In this document: positions 7,668-16,105 of the stretch, one piece after another
Position numbering within the stretch: position 1 is the first letter of the stretch
Layout: each line of letters starts with the position of its first letter
From: Podila epigama
Lineage: Eukaryota > Mortierellomycota > Mortierellomycetes > Mortierellales > Mortierellaceae
Length of the DNA stretch: 16,105 bases
Direction of reading: 5' to 3'
Assembly (NCBI GenBank): GCA_015679605.1
Contig: JAAAVE010000608.1
Coordinates: forward strand, 1 to 16,105
Translations under genes and position numbers: made by a program
The notes under the pieces: generated by a model
Told to the model about the DNA's origin: nothing
What the model saw: the letters and a program-made list of their open reading frames with translations, nothing else
The model's database searches: none

Positions 7668-7687
7668 CATGCATCAAAACCCATTAT

Positions 7688-8638
7688 CTATTTCTGCTTG
7701 TTCGACAGGGAAAGACTATCTGCAAAGATGGAAGTCAAATCAAAGTCGTTCACCATCTTGGCCAAAGGAGAGAACAATGGTCTGAAAGGACCCTTGTTGT
7801 CCAGCAATTGGGCCTGGCTGATCCACTCCCACCCTGCGCACTTGAGTGGCTCCATGATCTACATAGAGATCAGGGTACTTTTTGTCAGACGTGCTTTACT
7901 ACATTGACACAAATGACTCCTGCGACAATTCCTTCAATTCCTTTTGGTGTACTTACCTTGGCCTCTGCGCTACCAGTGACATTAGCTGCCACAAAGACAG
8001 TAACATAGTGGCGTCCAATGTCGGTCATGATGTTGTTGTTGGCAGTGACAAACTTTGCTGACGCTGGATCAAGCTTCAAGCCTGTCTCTTCCTCAGATTC
8101 ACCTATCAAGAGGAGAAATGATTTTACATGGTTAATCAAAGGTTCACCGAGGAGAGTGTGAATGTGGTCTATATCCTGTTGTTCCACAAGGGCTACTTAC
8201 GCAAGGCACATTCTTCAAAAGTCTCTCCAAACTCAAGGTGTCCTATTGCGCCATTGAAAAGTGAATGTCAATATCAATGGTACAATTGACATTCAATTCA
8301 TTCTTTTTGCACATTACATTCAACTCACCTCCGGCCAATTGCCAAGTGTCTACAGTTGGGAGAGTGGGGAGGGACGACAAATAATTTGTTTAGTGGTGAG
8401 GGTCTTTTTTTTTTTTTTTTTTTGTTATGCAGTTTCGAGTAACCATGGATCAAGGAGACACAATAAGAGTTTACAGTGCACACGAATATGGAGTATGCAG
8501 TGAGTTACCTGCGCCATGACTGCCAATGCGCTTGCCGACGAGCACTTTGCCCTGGTGCATGATCAACACACCGACGCCCACCTGTACAGCCTTTTCGGCA
8601 GCCGATGCTGCTACTGCCGTTGCCACTGCTACTGTCAT
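7688..8638 (-). CDS. NUDT15-like Nudix hydrolase (5 exons)
   Basis: Minus-strand exons 8638-8509, 8349-8329, 8242-8201, 8102-7957 and 7858-7688 join in frame to 169 residues (human NUDT15 has 164). The opening GVGVLIMHQGKVLVGKRIGS matches the first strands of NUDT15. The Nudix box occupies residues 51-73: G51, E57, then R65-E66 and E69-E70 with G72, fitting GX5EX7REUXEEXGU except that the U position is Ser67. The triad E66/E69/E70 should bind Mg2+. GRHYVTVFV and GWEWI follow, as in the human HYVTILM and SWEWV. The family hydrolyses non-canonical nucleoside triphosphates to monophosphates; the exact substrate cannot be read here. All introns are GT-AG, and the 159-nt intron 1 carries an 18-19-base A run on the coding strand. 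Convergent with FANCL, with 86 nt between stop codons. Confidence 0.92.
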
Positions 8639-9627
8639 TTTTTGAAGGGGGAGAGATGAATGTGGAAGATAAGAGGCGGGAAAGAAGAATGAGGGATGGG
8701 GCGTTTTTTTTTTGACTGTTGAAAATTTTTATTTTGTAGTTTGTGGACTTTCATTCTTCTCTTCGTTTTTTTTATGGTTAGCGAAAAACTCCAATGCTCC
8801 GAGCAGCCGTCGCGTGTGAGTGACCGACTCATGCTGAGTCATCGACCTGGCGCTAAGGAAGTGGCAGAAGAAGTATATCCATACTTACTTGCTATCTCTC
8901 TCTCTTTCTTTCCCTCTCTCATAAGTAACAGATCGACTAGGCAGAGTACTGGACTGGCATAGACACACGTTTTCAGCGTACATGTCTTTGAAGTCACGTT
9001 ATTGTCCACCATCAACCAGGCGTTGCGGTACAAGACTCGTTCCTTCTTTCTTCAGGAACTCCAGGATGGCACTATTTCACCTTTTGAAAGATAATGACTT
9101 TATGTATCCAATTGCCACCTAGTTGATACATTTGTGTAGTCTTGTCCCACTGAGAGTCATGCTCTGACGTAGCAACGACCGAGTTCAGAGTTCAGGTGTG
9201 AAGATTTCGCTTGTCAGGTTGCAGTCATAATCCATTCACACGTTCGAGACGTTGAGTTAGCAAACGACAACAGCAAACAACAAACGAATCGTCTTGCTTT
9301 CTTGCAACAAAGAAAATGGATAAAGAGGACAACGATTGGAAGTATCAGGTCTGGAAAATGGTAATGGAAGGCTGCCACTGGAGAAGAATGGCAGGCCCCC
9401 TAAGTGAAGACCGAGTTGTTGGTGCAATATTTGCAGTTGGACTGTTTGGACTGTTTGAAAATCAAATCAAATGGAGCCACACTCATCACTCCCTATATCC
9501 ATTGTCTAGGGTGTGTTCAAATGTTCATTCTCACTTCTTCTTTCACTTTTCTTACTTCTTCTTTTCCATCTCCTCCACCATCTCCTCCACCATCTCCTCC
9601 ATTCCATCACCTTTCGTCGATATCAAC
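8639..9627. other. Divergent intergenic region between the Nudix and BIM1-like genes
   Basis: 989 nt between two start codons on opposite strands, containing both promoters. It holds a CT-rich microsatellite (about 8893-8921) and A/C-rich GCAAAC-type motifs near 9258-9285. A pyrimidine-rich leader with three tandem repeats of about 12 bp built on TCTCCTCCACCA lies near 9568-9602, directly before the BIM1-like start. A minus-strand stretch near 9010-9065 reads like protein for some 20 residues (AILEFLKKEGTSLVPQRLVD) but stops soon after and has no start or partner exon. No gene is called. Confidence 0.5.
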
Positions 9628-10374
9628 ATGAAGATTGTCACCATCGCCTCGCTTATTCTTCTCTGTAGCTCCGCCTCTTGGGCCCATTTCACGCTCGACT
9701 ATCCAAAGACTCGTGGCTTTAACGAAGGGACCGAGCACAACGCACAGTGTGGCGGCTTCAACACTGTCTCAGCCCGTGCTCAGTTTCCCATCAGTAAGAG
9801 CAGTGCGCGAAAACAAAAAGTGTTGTTCATTTCAAGTGGTACAAATTAGCAAACGAACTAAAGTGTACTGTAATAACCACTGACAACTTTTCCTTTTGTT
9901 TGTTCTGTACGACCACACGCATTTTTTTTTTTATTGTTTTCTGTGATACTTCTCCCTTTTCATGTAGACGATGGTTTCTTGGTCATTGATTCACATCATC
10001 CAAAGGCGCAAGTAAAGGTAAATGTCGTCTATGGGAACAATCCTAGTTCTGCCGACTTTACTGCTGCCACTGCTACTCCAGTTTCCACTGTGTCGCTTAG
10101 TCAGCCAGGACAATCTTGTTTGCGTTTCCGAATTGATTCACCGCGTGCAGTCAATGGTGCCAATGCCACCATCCAGGTGGTGTACGATGGAGGCGACTCA
10201 CCTCTTTACCAGTGCTCGGATGTCACACTTTCGAGCGCGCCTTCTACTTTGGATCAATCAACGTGCCGCACAGAGAGGGGTTCACATAAAGGCAATGCTG
10301 GTACATCCCTCTCAGGCAAACAATCGACGGCGGCATTGGCTGGTCTCTTGGCCACTGCTTTCTTTGTTCTTTGA
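9628..10374 (+). CDS. BIM1-like (X325, LPMO-related) secreted copper-binding protein
   Basis: Exons 9628-9793 and 9968-10374 join to 190 residues; the intron is GT-AG, 174 nt. Residues 1-19 are a signal peptide ending SWA, so the mature protein starts at His20. A free N-terminal His is needed for the copper brace of this family. A second ligand is likely His66 (DSHHPKAQVKV) and the third may be Asp140 (YQCSDVTL), by analogy with Bim1/X325 proteins. Cys41, Cys106, Cys138 and Cys155 can make two disulfides, and N121-A-T is a glycosylation sequon. The C-terminus (about 160-190) is a Ser/Gly-rich spacer plus a hydrophobic tail, typical of GPI anchoring. Known members bind Cu(II) without oxidase activity, and Cryptococcus Bim1 aids copper uptake. 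The role here is inferred. Confidence 0.88.
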
Positions 10375-10794
10375 AAAATGAAAACATCTTGTACCGTGCT
10401 TCTCTCCTCCAATCGTCTCCGTTATGACGTTGTTCTGGTATTACCTCGTGAATCAATTAAAAATGTTCTCTCTCACTCTCTCTTGTATCATCTTTGCATC
10501 ACATTCTTGTTTCGACCAGTCGAGCCCAACGAACCCCAACGAACCCCACAGTTGCGATGGAAATTGTTTCGACTCCATGCTGATTCATTGTGGAAAAAAT
10601 ATGAAATGGTAGAGGGGGAGAGGAGCCAGGGGGGGAGGGAAGGATGGAAAAGATAGTTACGATACATTACATTCAGACAACCCATCGTCGGTGATCCTCT
10701 TGGAGACGCTTCATGTATAAGAATATTATAAAAAAATAAAAAAAAGCATAGCAAAAAGTGGTTGCTTGCATGCAGAGTAACTTTACCAAGTGAT
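10375..10794. other. Convergent 3' region between the BIM1-like and PPR genes
   Basis: 420 nt between the stop codons of two convergent genes. It contains ATTAAA-like and AATAAA (10735-10740) signals for the + strand transcript and a G-rich tract at 10614-10639. Open frames here have no recognisable product. Confidence 0.6.
10614..10639 (+). other. G-rich tract, potential G-quadruplex
   Basis: Runs of five, seven and three G with short spacers. The seven-G run can supply two three-G stems, which gives four stems in all. It lies about 240 nt past the stop of the BIM1-like gene, and the template strand of the convergent PPR gene sees it as a C-rich tract. A role in transcript ending is possible but unproven. 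Confidence 0.4.
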
Positions 10795-12846
10795 TTAATT
10801 CTCTTCAGAGTTCATGCCATTGAGCCACTGCCTCAAAGATTCGTTGACCCATACAGGATACTCTGCATCAAGAGCACCACGTAAAAGATTGGCGGCTGGG
10901 TCAACGCCATATCTTTTGGCATATTCTTCCACCAAGAGCAGGAACGTATCTGGATGCCGTGAGGCATGTCCAACAACAGGGATGGACTTTTGTGTCTGTT
11001 TTGTCTTCTTGCCATCTACTGAGGATTCCTGATGCTGGTGTCCTTTGTGCCCAGCGACTTCGCGCGACATCTCCATAAACAACTGCTGTGAAATAATTCG
11101 ATCCTTCACCTTGAACGCACCGTTGAGAAGATGATACCACGTCTTTGCGTTTGGTCGACGTCCTGTAGCCGCCATGACCTCCAGGATACCAAGTGTTGTC
11201 AAAGGCGAAACTTTTGTCGTTGGGCGCTTTGAGCCTGCGAGTGAGACCTCATAGAGCATGGTATGGTTGCCGCCTGTGGTTCCCTCCAGTAAAGCATTGA
11301 TGTGTCGTATTTCACCATTGATATATCCACTCCCCATACGCTCAAACATGCGGATAGCTCCTGACAAATTTCCCGAACGCACATAGCACTTGATCAGGTC
11401 GCGGTAGATCGCGCCATCGAGCGACACTCTCAGTGAATTGAGTGAAGATATGATGCTCCGTGCCATTGCGAGATGACCATAAGCTGCCGCTACTTTCATC
11501 AAGTGACGAAAAGTCTCTTCATTCGGTGTCACCCCGTGATACTCTGTCAACGTGCGAAAAAGAGCCAACGCCTCCTCTAGTCGCTCCTTTTGAACAAGGC
11601 CTTTCAATAAAGCGTTCGAGACCTCGATCGATGGCTTCCTTGACCCCTCCAACGCGGCCCGAAAACTCGCTAGAGCACTGTCAAAGTCGAGTGGACTTTG
11701 TTCTGAAGAGTCATTGCCTCTGGATCTTTTTTTGGGCTTAGCTGGCGTAGATCCTGAGGCATACACAGTTTCAGAAGACAAGTCTTGTTGTGCTTGATGT
11801 GCTTGTTGTGCTTGTTGTTCTGGGCTGACGGTATTTAAATGATCTTGGTTTTCAATCTTAAAGTTTTCTGTGGTGACGGTGGGCGGCACTCCAGGCTCAT
11901 ACTCTGTTACAGTTTTCTGTATACTCGAGCCAGGTACTGAGGCGCCATAATTCTTGGTACTTTTGACGCGTGATTTGGTTTGTGTCCGTGATGGCGCGAG
12001 TATCTGAAGAGCCTCCTCGCTAATTCTGCCTTGACTTGGTACTATCGCCATGGGTCCCATGAGAAGTTCACGGAGTTGTCCGAACAAAGTCCGATCTTTG
12101 TGATAGGAGAGCCAAAACAAAAACATGTTCCAGTCAGATCCTGTCAAGTACTGGAGTTGATCCTGTTGCCTGATCGCCGAGTATAAGAGATGTAACACTG
12201 AGAGTGGAGGGATGATGGTGGAGGGTATACGGTGTTCTGACTGTAAACTTTGATGAAAGTCTAAAGACTCGGATGCCACACCACGGGCAACAGGATGCCT
12301 TGCATGCACCAAAAGTTGAAAGTTTGAGACTGCCAAGGGACGAGCCTCTGTTGATCCTGTTCGTGGCGAGGTCGAAGGAGCAGGATGCGTCTGGGATCTT
12401 GCCTGTTTGGGTTTGGGTTTAAAAAAGGGTTTCAATATACTTGAAAGGTGGTCAGGGGATGGCTTCCATGGTTTCCCTGCGTTGTGCCCTCCTCGTGAAG
12501 GATGTCCGGATGATGTGTATGATATGGGCGTGTTGGGTATGTCATGGTGATTATTGACCGTGCTAAAAGATGCCCTGTTGCTAGGAGAGACACGGAAAGT
12601 TGACGGTGAAAAGCCGACATGAGAGGGCCTACCCACGGTTGGTTGAGTCAGGACCGGGAAGGATCTGGAAACGGACCATGGTTCATCTTTTGGCCGTGCC
12701 TGTGTGGACAAACAGTTCCTACAGAAACGATGCATATCTGTAACAACTTTCCGCCGAGACCGAGGCTTTCCTCCCATCGCGCGAGTGACTATCATGGCGC
12801 GTGCCCAGATGTCCGCAGGCCATGTGAATGACTTGGTTCTTGACAT
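10795..12846 (-). CDS. Pentatricopeptide repeat (PPR) protein, probably mitochondrial
   Basis: A 683-residue intronless protein. The N-terminus (about 1-50) is rich in Arg, Lys and Ser with few acidic residues (RAMGGKPRSRRKVV), as in mitochondrial presequences. Residues about 50-380 are low complexity (Ser/Pro/Thr/His-rich, with a Gln-rich patch QQAQQAHQAQQ). PPR-like helical hairpins follow at about 385-510. Examples are VSNALLKGLVQKERLEEALA followed by LFRTL, YRDLIKCYVRSGNLSGAIRM, and a further hairpin at about 549-595 (TWYHLLNGAFKVKDRIISQQ). Such proteins bind organellar RNA and act in processing, stability or translation; the target is unknown and I cannot assign an orthologue. The start ATG at 12846 has A at -3; a later Met at residue 18 is an alternative. 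Divergent from SYO1, 394 nt between start codons. Confidence 0.82.
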   Translation of the reverse strand: MSRTKSFTWPADIWARAMIVTRAMGGKPRSRRKVVTDMHRFCRNCLSTQARPKDEPWSVSRSFPVLTQPTVGRPSHVGFSPSTFRVSPSNRASFSTVNNHHDIPNTPISYTSSGHPSRGGHNAGKPWKPSPDHLSSILKPFFKPKPKQARSQTHPAPSTSPRTGSTEARPLAVSNFQLLVHARHPVARGVASESLDFHQSLQSEHRIPSTIIPPLSVLHLLYSAIRQQDQLQYLTGSDWNMFLFWLSYHKDRTLFGQLRELLMGPMAIVPSQGRISEEALQILAPSRTQTKSRVKSTKNYGASVPGSSIQKTVTEYEPGVPPTVTTENFKIENQDHLNTVSPEQQAQQAHQAQQDLSSETVYASGSTPAKPKKRSRGNDSSEQSPLDFDSALASFRAALEGSRKPSIEVSNALLKGLVQKERLEEALALFRTLTEYHGVTPNEETFRHLMKVAAAYGHLAMARSIISSLNSLRVSLDGAIYRDLIKCYVRSGNLSGAIRMFERMGSGYINGEIRHINALLEGTTGGNHTMLYEVSLAGSKRPTTKVSPLTTLGILEVMAATGRRPNAKTWYHLLNGAFKVKDRIISQQLFMEMSREVAGHKGHQHQESSVDGKKTKQTQKSIPVVGHASRHPDTFLLLVEEYAKRYGVDPAANLLRGALDAEYPVWVNESLRQWLNGMNSEEN

Positions 12847-13240
12847 TCTCCGGTGGTGGTCCCAGTGTCTAGAAATGTAGCATTGGCAACATTGTCAATG
12901 AGAAAATGTTTCATATTGTATTTCTTTCTTCATTTTCATCCATGTTGAAGTACGTCAAGTCATGAATCGCTACCTGAATTCCGTTGTGAATTGAGCGGGT
13001 GGTGAGAAATGTGCGTGATCAAGTTGACAGCGCGAGTGAGAGTGGAGAATGGGGAAAAGTGAATGTTCGGGATTTCGCCAAACATGGCAACTTGGTGGCG
13101 ATCAGTTGTGACTGTTTTAATATGTTTTGTTGACGAACAAAGTTGAGGGCCACACATGTACACAAAAAAAAAAAAAAAACCTTACCCACTTTTTCAACCT
13201 TTTCATCACTTTTTGCTCCATCGATCCACTTTAAATCATC
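12847..13240. promoter_or_regulatory. Shared divergent promoter of the PPR gene and SYO1
   Basis: 394 nt separate the two start codons. A run of about 17 A (13164-13180) lies about 60 nt before the SYO1 ATG, followed by a T/C-rich leader (CTTACCCACTTTTTCAACC). Poly(dA:dT) near the start of a ribosome-biogenesis gene is typical of nucleosome-depleted promoters. No TATA box is clear on either strand. Open frames across this region on the minus strand look spurious. Confidence 0.5.
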
Positions 13241-15982
13241 ATGGGAAAGGTCAAGAACAACAAGAAAAAGACCAAGCGTGTCAATGCCACAGGAGTGCCC
13301 ACCAATGCCGAGATTGAGGCAGAGGAACAATTGCAGACTGTCCCGGCCGAAACCATCTTGCCACTTATTCAGAAGGTACGAGAAAGTGGCGAGCTACACT
13401 TAAGACCACTAGCTTCTCTTGACAACAGTCTGTTTTGCGGGAGTGATACATACTGTTTTTTTTTATTTCTCCTCTACTTTGGCATGGCAAGGAATGAAAA
13501 CGGTTTACTTGGAAAATGACTAGCCAAGGGTTCATGGATAGAGGCTAACATCCTTGTGCTTCTTTCCACTTCCAGCTGTCCTCCCCTGATGCTAATGAAC
13601 GTGCCTGGGCAGCCGCTGGAGCGAGCAACCTTCTGATGCATGATGCCGGTACTCGACGCATGATGCTGAGCAAGAACTTGATCGGTGCCCTTATTGAGCG
13701 CTTGACAGATTCCGTCCATGAAGTTGTCGTGGAGGCTTTGGGCGCCCTCCGCAACCTGACTGTTGTAGGAGGAGAAGAGGTCATCAACGAGATGTACAAC
13801 AAGAACGTCCTGACTCCTGTCACCGCCTTGATCACACCTCTCGGAGCGATGATCGATAACATGATGACGGGACCAGCTGCCAACGCTCAGGAGCAAGAGA
13901 AGAGGAAGACTGTCTGGGATTGGGCAGAGAACATTATCAGTGTGATCTGGGCAATGTGCGAAAACTCTGAAAAGGCGCTCAAAGTGGTGAACAAGCTCAA
14001 CATCATCCCATTCCTCATGTCGTTTATGAATCATGTCGATAAGCTGGCACCCAAAGTCATTGTCGCTGCAGGTACCATGACCACTGCATTTCTTTCTGTT
14101 TCTGTATCCTTTTTTTTCTATGAATTTTTGATTTCTATGGCTTGTATTTGGTTTTTGTTGACACCCTATTTTATCATTCGTCTTGCGGATATACTCTAGC
14201 TCAATGCTTATACACCCTCACGGATGACAACCCCGACTGCCGCGTTGTGTTTGTCAAGAACCCTGATTATGTAAAGCCATTCATGAACATTTTGGCGCTG
14301 AACGTCAATGCTGAGGAGGAGCTTTTGATCAAGGCCTTGGTCTGCGGAATTGTCATCAACTTGCGGACCATCATCTCAACCAAAGCGTCAGAGCACGACT
14401 ATTCGGAAATTCACAATGCTGTTTTGCCAGTTTTGAGCAGCGCCTTGAACTATAATCTTCAACAAGCAAGTGCCGAAGCTGCTGCTGCTGCAAAGGTTGT
14501 TGTAAGTATAGTTGGATTTGATTTGATTTTTTTTGGAGTTTTTTTTTTTTTTTGTTCATCGAACACGTTGACGTATTCGTACAAGCTCTGGCGTTCAAAG
14601 CAGCAGTTATTTACGATTGGTTCTACTTTTTTATACTTGGATACTTGGATCTAGAATGAACAAAAGAAGGACGTCGACCTGTCTAAGCCAAACCAGCCTG
14701 TCACAGATGAGGAGCGTACACTGGCACAGATCGAGACACGCCTGCAGACTCTTCAGCTGTCCTTGGAATTGATCGCCAACATTTGCACAGAGTCAGTGGA
14801 GGGCGTTGACCCTGAGGATGATGAGCAAGAGTGGAAGGATGAAGCTGAGAATGATGACGACATGGAGGCGGATGAAGAGGGGGATGAGCTGGTCGAGAAG
14901 GAGGATACAAAGGATAACGGTATTGATGAGAACAGCTTGCGCGAGATGGGGCAGATTGCAGCTGCAGCTGCAGAGACACCTCTCGATCTCTCTGGACACA
15001 CCATCATCAACATTTTGATCAACTCTGTGTTCCCTGCGTTGATTAACCTGGGTACACCTACAGCGCTCTCCTTCCCTGAGCAGGCCACCCCTACCCCAGC
15101 AACAGCTGCACCCCAGATCACAGCACAACTCGCAACGACTCATCTGAGGGCGATTGAAGCATTGAACAACTTTTTGTTGACGATGGCAGATGCAGTTCCT
15201 GGAAGATGGTGGTATAAGCACAGAAAGGCGGATGCGGAACAATGTTGGATATGGCTGTTCCAGCAGGCTGGAACTGTGGCAGGCAAGGGTGTCCATGTTG
15301 GATCGGAAGAAAAGGGTCAAGAGATGCGGGGCGCTGTTTTGGATGCCATTGTTGGATGTCTGTGGACTCTGGCCCGTGGCTTGGATGCCGAGGTGCCTTT
15401 GGCTGATTTCCATGTTCCAGCGCTGATGGGAGCATACTCGACAACAACGTCGGATAGCATGCGGGTGAAGACTATTGGTTGCTTGGGTGTCATTGCCAGA
15501 CGCCAAGGAGCCATTGAGACGAACAAGGTACGCATACTGAGTGTTTTTGTTGTTCTTGGAAGATTTCTTTTTTTTTCTTTTTTTTTTTTTGTCTTTTTTT
15601 GTTGACATGACTAATTCCTTTTTGGTTTGTACCCCCCTACCTGTTTGAATTGCTTTTACTGACTGATACTTGATTGTGAATTTTTGAATAGGTGATTGGC
15701 GATTTCTTGATGAACTTGCTCAAGAACAACCCAAGCACGGAGGCTTGTGTAGAGGCGTTGAACGCGATTTATGATATTTATGGAGACAAAGAGTTTGATT
15801 ATGATTTGCCAGTGTTTGTTCAAGGCAATTACAATAACGATTTGAAGGGCATGGTCAAGATGGTCAGGTTCATGGTCAGGAATATTGACCGTCGCAAGGA
15901 CAAGGATCTTAGAAACCGTGCTGATGAGGCGGCCATGAACTTGGTCGAGTTTGTCAAGTACAAGGAGAAGGAGCGCCGCTAA
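13241..15982 (+). CDS. SYO1: SYO1/HEATR3 homologue, co-import chaperone of uL18 and uL5 (5 exons)
   Basis: Exons 13241-13375, 13576-14071, 14200-14501, 14655-15527 and 15692-15982 join in frame to 698 residues (HEATR3 is about 680, yeast Syo1 620). A basic N-terminus (GKVKNNKKKTKR) precedes ARM/HEAT repeats. Family landmarks include EALGALRNLTVVGGEEV (HEATR3: AAGALRNLSACGGFEV), NIISVIWAMCENSEKALKVV, YTLTDDNPDCR and ALVCGIVINL. An acidic loop fills about residues 361-404 (EDDEQEW, ENDDDMEADEEGDE), inserted between helical repeats as in Syo1. C-terminal HEAT repeats run from about 410 to 698. Syo1 binds uL18 (Rpl5) and uL5 (Rpl11), brings them into the nucleus with an importin and delivers them to the 5S RNP. 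No clear PY-NLS is visible in the N-terminal basic stretch. Introns are T-rich with GT-AG ends. Confidence 0.93.
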
Positions 15983-16105
15983 AGTTGACCACGGATAAAG
16001 TAGGGGCAACAACGGTATTTAGTTAGTTGATATACATTAAAACAGACCACCATTCGCATTTATCTTTTTTTTTTTTTTACTTTGAGTGACTTGTCAACAC
16101 TCTTT
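15983..16105 (+). other. 3' flank of SYO1
   Basis: AT-rich sequence with ATTAAA near 16036 as a possible polyadenylation signal, and a 13-base T run at about 16065-16078. No further gene begins before the window ends. Confidence 0.4.

Noticed and set aside
9010-9065. Minus-strand segment reading AILEFLKKEGTSLVPQRLVD
   Set aside because: Protein-like for about 20 residues only, then a stop; no start, no flanking exon and no recognised family.
10016-10025. Possible second intron donor (AAG|GTAAAT) in the BIM1-like gene
   Set aside because: The frame reads straight through with conserved family sequence (VKVNVVYGNN), so no intron is needed.
14793-15608. 271-codon minus-strand open frame opposite SYO1 exon 4
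   Set aside because: It is the shadow of a conserved exon; its Cys/His-rich and poly-Lys parts follow from the codons and T-rich intron on the other strand.
1-16105. Search by eye for tRNA genes, CRISPR arrays, transposon ends and viral sequence
   Set aside because: No cloverleaf with a GGTTCGA-type arm, regular spaced repeats, terminal inverted repeats or viral protein motifs were recognised.

Overview
The window reads as nuclear DNA of a filamentous fungus, most likely an early-diverging lineage such as Mortierellomycota. This rests on short GT-AG introns (about 80-180 nt) with T-rich interiors, compact gene spacing, a BIM1-like copper protein, a fungal Tma17-type proteasome chaperone, and a complete FANCL gene. 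To my knowledge FANCL is absent from Dikarya but kept by several early-diverging fungi. The taxonomic placement is inference. No tRNA, rRNA, CRISPR or intact transposon was recognised.

Positions 1-4680 are gene-poor and evolving quickly. They hold an intact small secreted beta-trefoil-like gene (760-1233, minus), a frame-broken paralogue (3549-4018, plus), and two diverged direct copies of the upstream region of this family (about 1-660 and 1345-2010). The copies imply that another family member starts just left of the window. An 84-aa secreted peptide gene (2661-2915, minus) lies between the two paralogues, behind a purine-rich repeat.

Positions 4681-16105 are dense conserved housekeeping sequence. 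In order: a TMA17/ADC17-like proteasome assembly chaperone (minus); a nine-exon FANCL, the E3 ligase of the Fanconi anaemia pathway (plus), head-to-head with TMA17 across a C-free GTGA repeat; a NUDT15-like Nudix hydrolase (minus), tail-to-tail with FANCL with only 86 nt between stop codons; a BIM1-like secreted copper protein (plus); a mitochondrial-type PPR protein (minus); and a five-exon SYO1/HEATR3 homologue, the import and assembly chaperone for ribosomal proteins uL18/uL5 (plus).

The housekeeping genes alternate in strand as divergent and convergent pairs, so transcripts probably share promoters and overlap at 3' ends. FANCL (crosslink repair) and the Nudix enzyme (nucleotide-pool hydrolysis) both serve genome maintenance, but nothing in the sequence shows that they are co-regulated. 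I found no convincing new multi-gene system. The most notable items are the reconstructed FANCL with its cramped upstream-ATG leader, and the secreted-protein array with birth and death of copies.
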